Positions 57,641 to 64,000 of a stretch of 64,000 nucleotides of DNA are shown in pieces. The notes under the pieces were generated by a model. That model saw only the letters and a program-made list of their open reading frames with translations, was not told where the DNA came from and ran no database searches. Source of the DNA: Apoda limacodes. Taxonomy: Eukaryota; Arthropoda; Insecta; Lepidoptera; Limacodidae. Every line of letters begins with the position of its first letter. Position 1 is the first letter of the stretch. The DNA lies in contig OX291551.1 of the NCBI GenBank assembly GCA_946406115.1, forward strand, positions 10,230,001-10,294,000, in the 5' to 3' direction. The position numbers and the translations under genes are program-made.

Positions 57641-57648
57641 CACAGAAG
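57611..57648. repeat. 10-bp perfect inverted repeat
   Basis: CTTCTGTGAC (57611-57620) and GTCACAGAAG (57639-57648) are exact complements with an 18-base loop. It lies at the upstream edge of the minus-strand open frame. Confidence 0.85.
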
Positions 57649-58103
57649 GGGACATAAAATTGAACACACGACTTTACATACAATAAATATTTAATAATTA
57701 AATTAATTTAAATTTTTATTAAAATAATATTGTGCACAATATAAAAAAAAAGTTTTGTAATAATGTAAAATTAAAATAAAATAAAAAAAAGAGATAGTCA
57801 AAAAAAAGAAAGCAATCAGTGAGTTTGGTCAATACTACCCTTTCTGGTAAAGAGTAAAGTTTTCATTAACTCGAATCCAGATCCGGGGCGTAGCGGTGCG
57901 TGTGTTCTTCAACTTCCCTCTGGACTCTCGTTCTTGGAGGTGTACCCGTTGTCGGTACCAGAAAGGGAATGATCCAGGTGTAGATGATGTGGTCCACGTG
58001 GCGCGAATGCGTGGCGTGGGTAACAGATGTGATGGCGTAGACTTTTGAATATTTAATAATGGAGACGAGGCACGAAGAACCTTGATGAGGGATCCAGAAC
58101 GTA
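57649..58103. other. Gap
   Basis: AT-rich to 57835, then GC-richer. A minus-strand frame over 57835-58350 has a hydrophobic start but runs through a 13-bp repeat array, so I do not accept it as a gene. Confidence 0.3.
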
Positions 58104-58186
58104 GAACGTAGAATAAGAACGTGGAATATGAACGTGGAATTTGAACGTGATATAACAACGTAGAATTTGAACGTGGCATAAGAACC
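58104..58186. repeat. 13-bp minisatellite, about six units
   Basis: GAACGT or CAACGT recurs at 58104, 58117, 58130, 58143, 58156 and 58169, with a degenerate GAACC at 58182. The spacing is exactly 13 bp, with units like GAACGTGGAATTT and GAACGTGATATAA. Non-coding. Confidence 0.9.
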
Positions 58187-60424
58187 CTGGAAAAAAGGTC
58201 GGTATTAGAATCCCGTAAGAAACTAATCTCGACCTTTGCCACGATCTGCTTTCCTTCTATTGCCCTGCCTAAAACACTGGCCTCCAGGAAAAGCAGAAAG
58301 TGAGCAAAGGTTGAGACAAAGGGAAGCTGAAAAAATAATTTTGCACACAAAAAAAGATATAAAAATATGGATAAGAAGCAAAAAGGCGGAGTGTGTGTGT
58401 ATGAAGTACTTACCCAGATTTGGGGTTCAAGAACTTATAAAAATTAAAATATTTTTGGAGCGACGTGCTCGCTTCCAACTAATTTTTCGAGTGCCTCGAA
58501 TCAGGGGGCGCAACTGGTTTTGTTGGACCGGTGACGCCTTGTAGCAAAAAAATATGTCTTACTGGTGTGAGTGCCGAAGAAAGTAAAGGTTAGTCGATTT
58601 GCGGCACTCGCTACCATATAAGGTAATGAGGAAGCTAAAAAAGGAATTAAATTAATGTTGTGTGAGTGGATGATAGAGTATGACGTGTAAAACTAAAGTG
58701 TGGCAATGGCTAAATGCTATGCTTAAAATAAAGGTAATTTTGGATAGTAGGTAAGTGTGAGTTTGTGGAGTTTGAAAGTGTGAAAATATTAAATAAATAA
58801 ATACTTTATAACAAAAAATAATAAATAAATACTAATAAATAAGCACGGATATGAGAATTATTCTCATATACGTGACAGTTGTAACCCCTTGTCTCTTTTG
58901 AAAACTCCAGCAGACAGCTATCTAGGATACGTCCTGTTTCTTGTTCGCGTTCACCTGGGAGCTTTTATAAAACAGCTTAAGGGTCGAAAGGGTAAAATCC
59001 CGTAGTTCTGAAGAAGCTCTGCAAATTTTTCATCATATTGGGAGCCAATGCATCCGTCAGTCTCTTAAGTAACATGGGAAATTGTGGCTTTGGAATGATC
59101 CTGATTTTACACCAATTTAATCACGAATACTCACAATTTTAGTTTTATTTAAATAAACAATACAATAAACTTACCGAAAAGTAAAGATCCCAACAATATT
59201 TAGTCGTATTTTTACACCACCACACAACACACAACAAACTCAAGCAACGAACCTTTTCGGACTAGTCGGCGGGCGCGCCGATCAGAGCGCTATGACGCGT
59301 TCCCCAAACGCCGCGCCTCGCGCAATATTACTCGAGGTCACGCACACTTGCTGAGCATACGTGAAAACCGATTTTGGCGCTCTGACAAAGTAGCCCCAAA
59401 ATCTGTCAAAGTAACCCTGGAAGTCAAATTAGTTGCAGTACCTTCTATTTTTGTTTATTTATATTAACCATGAACAGTAAAAACTTGCACTTTTCAGGTT
59501 AATCTGGTAATAATCACGTTATTTGGCTTGTGGACTTCACATACGTCTATTTGACGTGAGCATGTTTGCAAAAAAACCAGTGGTGTAAATAAAAAATGTA
59601 GATAAGAAATTAAGAAAACACAGCAGCACTAGGCATTCGGTAGTAGCCATCACCGAAGTTTTTTTATTAAAAATCCATTTTAGCATTTGTTTGTTCGTTT
59701 GCAATTTAATGACGCTCCGTTTGGTCAGTGCATTGTATGGAATGTAATCACAGGAATACAACATTTCGCTCAGTTCCTTGACTCTGCCATAATGACGATT
59801 TGTCGTTAAATCCAAGGCGTGCGATGCGTTAGCCGTTTGGCTACATGGTCCGCCCATGATTACTAACTAATTAATGGACTAGTCCTTTTATTATATTCAT
59901 CTTCCCTTTGAAAGTACCTCGCTTATACTACATCAAAGAAAATCTCTTTACTAACTAGCTCTAGCTAACTATTTAGAGACTAGAGTACTACAGACATTAA
60001 CATGCTGCGTGTCCTGGACTGTGTAATGTTCGGGCGCGGTCGCAGCCTTAGATTTTGGGATTGGGGGGTTAACTGGCCTTAAGAAGCGTTCCATGAGTTA
60101 ACTTAACTAGCAAAACATCACACTGGTTCCTGGCAGACTGACTGACTTTCATTTGCTACCATACCGGCACTTTCTTTTGCTTTATTCACTTCAGTTCATC
60201 GTAATTTGTATAAGGAGGTTCTATTTATTGTCTACCTTTAATTAATTTAAAAATTAGCATCAAAATGTGTAGGTGAGGCAAAAAGGTTCCAGAATGTTAC
60301 AGAAAGGCGATTATTTAGACCGGTCATTTTATTGACTGGCATTGCAACACAACCAGTGTGATTTCATTCATTTGTAGAGGAACAACACTCCTTGGTTCCT
60401 TGCTAATTGCCGGTAAAAGTATAT
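58187..60424. other. Gap, no gene recognised
   Basis: It contains a 21-bp palindrome ATATGAGAAT-T-ATTCTCATAT (58849-58869) and a GC-rich block at 59255-59345 (GGCGGGCGCGCCGATCAGAG). A minus-strand 106-codon frame at 59537-59857 has a Cys/Arg-rich start but no known domain. Confidence 0.3.
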
Positions 60425-60690
60425 TGGTTGTCCACTCACCACTCATCAATATCTTTATAGAATCATCAATGAGAAAAAATTAACGGAGAAAAATACAAAT
60501 CATAATATTTGGTGATGACATAGCAGTAGTTTCAGAAACACATAACGACTTACAAAAAATTCTTAATATAATGGACAGCATGTTAAAAGAATACATCAAA
60601 GTTCATAAAATAAAATAACTGTATCATCCTCTAAAACAGAAACAAAATCTCCATACACAATTGAAAAAGAGTGCCACAATATCATTATTA
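60425..60690 (+). mobile_element. Fragment of a further LINE reverse transcriptase
   Basis: GCPL (about 60430), then SPLINIFIES and, in the same frame, FGDDIAVVSETHNDLQKILN (60520-60580) and MDSMLKEY match RT motifs B and C with their following helix. The usual F/YADD reads FGDD. Codons for KTETKSPY follow in another frame. This pattern differs from LINE-A, -B and -C. Stops and frameshifts flank it. Clade unresolved. Confidence 0.7.
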
Positions 60691-61769
60691 ATTGAACCTG
60701 ACAGCTGTTTAGCGGTGGGGGTAACAGTGGTTGGGCAACAAAGGGGTTCTAAAAGCAATGGAAGGCGTGCAATTTATAGAGCTTTAGATATGGTGTGGTA
60801 TCATAGCTAATTATGTACTTAATTCGAATATGACATTGCCAGGCGTTTTGGTTGGGAGAAAAGTAGCGCCAGGTGACATCCAAGGTGCGTTAAATTTATA
60901 AAGGTATAGATAGGCCAATTCTTTTTGATTAGAGTGGACAGTCAAAATCGTGTGTGGGAAAAGGCAGGCGCAAATATTCAGGCGGACACCCCGCCAGGCG
61001 ACGACAAAGTGCAAGAAATGCACGCACGGTAGTTAAACAAATGCTGTTATAAAATATTTTTTCACAACTCATGCTCGAAAAGTGTGTTATTATAGCACAG
61101 CGTTGGGTCGGCTAAAATGCGTCATTAGTCTCCAGGGGCTAAAGTTTTTATTTTAATTAATTTTTCCTTGCGGAAATGCCAAGGGCTGAGCCATGAGCCA
61201 CGGCTTTAATACACTTCCTATATTTTATTCTAAAAATTTTATACAATTTTTTTGGTGTATTAGTATAAACTTACATTTAGAAAGTAGGGAATATTGGTCG
61301 GGTTCTTGTAAATTTCTAATACTTACATTAAGACTGAGAAGTCTTTTGATTTCAAACGACTGTGCCTCTAGTGAAAAGGGGTTAAAGTCGAAAAACACTA
61401 CTTTACAGGAAACGCAAAAAATCGTTGCAGCTTATAATTATTGGAATTTTTGTTCACTGTTCTTCAACCACTATACTTACAAATAAACTTTAAATGCAGT
61501 TAACTAAAGATAACGGTTTAAAAAAATGTGACCTATATCCGAGCCAAAATGTGCTTTTAAAGATATAACTGAATTAATAGTCTTTTTCATCCATAATTCC
61601 TATAGTACCAAGAGATATAATTGAATTTATTCTCCTTTTACCTTTATTGTGTGAAAAGGGACACGCTGTTCGGTTTATTTGAAATTATCTCTTTTTATAA
61701 TTATATTTATATTCATATTACATACATAAACAACCTAAATTATATATTATCTGCCTAAACCCACATACA
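60691..61769. other. Gap, no gene recognised
   Basis: The frames at 60811-61023 (minus) and 61193-61486 (plus) have no recognisable domain. Confidence 0.3.
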
Positions 61770-62845
61770 CAATCTGCCTATCCTATAGCAGAACTAGTTA
61801 TTTTGGGAGACTTTAATAACTATCTACGCAGGGATATCTGCTCATGAATTTGCTTTGATCTATGGATTCTCTCAGCTGCTACTTTCTCCAAGGAGAATAG
61901 CAGATAAAGTGCACCATACGAGCTCCTTACTAGACCTTCTGTTGACTACACTTCCAGATGGCTATTTCGTCTTAGTGGATGCGTTTCTTGGCTCCTCGGA
62001 CCACTGTCTCGTTCGGACTCAAGTGCCATGCGCACAACTCGATCCATCTGGGCCAACTAATTGGCGACGTGTGTGACATTATAAGTCAGCAGATTGGGAT
62101 AGATTGCGTGAATTTTATGCATCGACCCGTGGAGGCAGCTTTGCTTTAGCATAGAAGATCCTGACGTCTGCGCAGCCGCAGTCACTAAGACAATCTTCGC
62201 TGGTATAGAATGTTTTATTCTTAACCTGCGAGTAGCTGCGGCCGTTAAAAAAGGACCGTGGTTTAATCGGTCTTGCAGAGAAGCTAAAATCCTCAAGCAA
62301 TCTGGTCGAAATAATAAGGATCCAAATATATCTGATTTAAAACGCAGGTCGAGGTTCAGTAAGAAAGCAACAGTCAGAGCTTCCAATTTATCGGCAAAAT
62401 AGGCGAGTGACTTGCGAGCTCTCCCTATGGGACCGGTCCGGTGGGCGTTGCTTTAAGACGTTCATAAGTCGACTGGCCCAGAAAGTATACCAGCAGTGGT
62501 GCTTAAACAGTGTGCTCCTGAGTTATGCCCTGTGCTCACGTGCCACTCTAGCGATAGATCAGATTCATCTAATTACAGGCTTATAGCTATTACTTCTCCT
62601 TTCCCTAAGGTTAGGAATCGTGTGATCAACACACAGCTTCTAAGATACCTTAGATATCTAAGAAATACTCGACCTGGTCAGCGAACGTATGGCTTTCGCC
62701 ACGGTCGCTCAACTGGTGATCTTCTAGTGTAACTCACATACCGCTAGACACTAGCCATTGAGAGTCAGTGGGAGGTGTTGGCAAAAAGCCTGGACATAGC
62801 GACGGCGTTCGATCGATTCTGGCACCGAGAGCTTCTATCGCAACA
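61770..62845 (+). mobile_element. LINE-A copy, 5' and middle part, decayed
   Basis: It starts inside the endonuclease (AELVILGDF), loses about 40 bp, then reads YGFSQLLLSPRRIA, SSLLDLLLTTLPDGY and FLGSSDHCLVRTQV (61855-62076). The linker follows in broken frames. About 250 bp are deleted near 62440. The RT N-terminal part then reads VVLKQCAPELCPVLTC, NYRLIAITS, YGFRHGRSTGDLLV, SLDIATAFDRFW. It ends near 62845 before the RT active site, so both ends are truncated, unlike simple 5' truncation. Confidence 0.9.
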
Positions 62846-62862
62846 TTGATAGAAGGACGAAC

Positions 62863-63021
62863 ATTAGGCAGAACATTAAGCAACCTTTGTAATGAAGTTA
62901 ACACATCAGTTAAACTTTACTTTTCTAATGCTGATTCAATACAATCGGGATTTAAAATACCAGAACAGCCGTCCTGCATCAAACTGTTGGAGTCATCAAC
63001 TTCTTGTTCCTTGACTGCAAG
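62863..63021 (+). CDS. Possible exon, unknown protein
   Basis: Just right of the LINE-A copy an open stretch reads SNLCNEVNTSVKLYFSNADS, IQSGFKIPEQPSCIKLLES and SSTSCSLTAR, then ends in CTGCAAG|GTAACC, a good match to a splice donor at 63021/63022. An AG acceptor near 62855-62865 is possible. The low-AT, mixed composition supports former coding. No domain recognised; a transposon relic is equally likely. Confidence 0.2.
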
Positions 63022-64000
63022 GTAACCCTGTACTCGCCTTGCTTACGGACTTTTCACAAACCCAGTATAGTACAGTATAGCAAACTTCTGAGTTTTAAAG
63101 TCAGTGCAGATAGGTTTCTTGGTAATCCTAGAAAATTTAGACTGTTTTTAGGTCAGATTATGAACCCCTTCTTCTCCTTTGTTGCTTTTTACGACACGCC
63201 AGGAATACAAGAAATGGTCTCAAAACCATAACATTTATATAATTAATTCAGACTGTGATAAAAGCTTTATGGAAATGTTTATCGTAGATTATGAATAATG
63301 GCGGTGAAGCCTTGCATATAAAAACAAACTGCATATTTTATAAGTATATAACTTTATATTTGTAACAAATATATAGATGCACATTATGTATATGCATGAT
63401 AGTCGTATCGACTCTTATTCACTTCTTAAAAGCGAAACATAATTAAAATATTTATCTGATAAAAACTTAAACTAATATATTTACAGTGGAAAGTCATTAA
63501 AGCTACTATTAATATAAATAAAATTATAATACTCGTGTCTTCAATTTCAACAGTGAATATTATTTACAGTACGTATACATTTTAGTGATTTACTATAAAA
63601 AACAGTCATTAAATTAAGGCAGTTGATTTATGTAAAGTTAACCACTAATAACTATAATATTTACAATTATTACATACGTAAGTATTACTAAATAGGACGG
63701 ATTTATTGCGATTTTAGAACTTTTAGATATTTTAATAAATATTTTAAGGCACTTTTTGTGGGGTTAGGGGAAACGAGTTATATATATTATTATGATGTAG
63801 AACTACTGTCTGGTCTTAACTGTTTTGTTTGGACATCATCGTATGCTATAGTAAAAACACTTTTTTTCTCGGTTATTGGCAGCCTTTTAATATTAGCAGT
63901 TTGTTGTATCAGCGTGTTCATCGCAATACCAGAGTCATTGTCGTCTATTTTTGTAGAATGTTTAATATTTCTGTGACTTATACCAGATTGATTGTCCCCA
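63022..64000. other. AT-rich end of window
   Basis: No supported gene. A short hydrophobic frame at 63758-63976 (SVIGSLLILAVCCISVFIAI) resembles a membrane segment but lacks supporting context. Confidence 0.3.

Noticed and set aside
57835..58350. 171-codon minus-strand frame with hydrophobic start
   Set aside because: It runs through a 13-bp minisatellite and has no domain. The length is explained by the repeat having no stop in that frame.
63758..63976. Hydrophobic frame resembling a membrane protein
   Set aside because: Short, no proper ATG context, and composition follows the T-rich background.
1..64000. CRISPR arrays, defence islands or bacterial operons
   Set aside because: No regularly spaced direct repeats with spacers and no prokaryotic gene layout; composition and repeats are those of an insect genome.

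Overview
The window looks like intergenic or intronic DNA from an insect, most probably a moth or butterfly. It is AT-rich, shows no bacterial gene organisation, and carries almost nothing that reads as a host gene. The lepidopteran assignment is an inference. It rests on repeat families I recognise from memory of lepidopteran genomes: a poly(A) LINE ending in CCATCAGGCGG..GCC..AAGCTTGTTTGCCACC..GTGG, short Lep1/Helitron-like repeats that start near ATTATAAATGCGAAAGT and end GCAAAAGCTAGT, and CCGGCCAAGTGCGAG...GGGTTCCG repeats with GTCCGTCTGTC tracts. No database search was possible.

Layout. 1-28 kb is mostly featureless AT-rich DNA. It holds scattered repeats: LINE fragments at 376-1590, 4074-4290 and 24765-25172, a 149-bp tandem duplication at 2.9 kb, a SINE with a 5S-rRNA-like promoter at 11.2-11.6 kb, a 36-bp minisatellite at 14.7 kb and a MITE at 22.8-23.1 kb. 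28.6-31.6 kb holds the one long intact gene: a 5'-truncated LINE (called LINE-A here) on the minus strand, with an uninterrupted endonuclease-reverse transcriptase frame of 976 codons and its poly(A) tail. 33.8-37.1 kb is a dense repeat cluster: a piggyBac-type transposase fossil, a long GGGTTCCG repeat, a MITE and a second LINE type (LINE-B). 41-49.5 kb is a second cluster: a near-perfect MITE, an RTE-like 3' end, a second LINE-B copy and a 2.7-kb decayed LINE (LINE-C) with a perfect 24-bp-arm palindrome at its RT active-site region. 51.2-56.5 kb is a nested pile: a decayed LINE-A on the minus strand with its GC-rich 5' region and a small LINE-A piece inserted in it, then a Ty3/gypsy (mag-like) LTR, primer-binding site and gag/pol fragments interrupted by two LINE-A pieces. 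57-64 kb holds an unassigned coding-like frame, a 13-bp minisatellite, a fifth LINE fragment type, another LINE-A copy and a possible exon.

How it fits together. LINE-A is the dominant and apparently most recent family. About fifteen pieces are present, from a nearly complete ORF2 down to 3' tails under 120 bp, as expected from target-primed reverse transcription with 5' truncation. Other families (Ty3/gypsy, piggyBac, LINE-B, LINE-C, RTE-like, MITEs) are decayed. I found no convincing host gene. The best exon-like candidates are 11902-12159, 57220-57640 (minus), 4781-5188 and 62863-63021; none has a recognised product. I saw no tRNA or rRNA gene, CRISPR array or prokaryotic gene system, and no clear novel multi-gene system.
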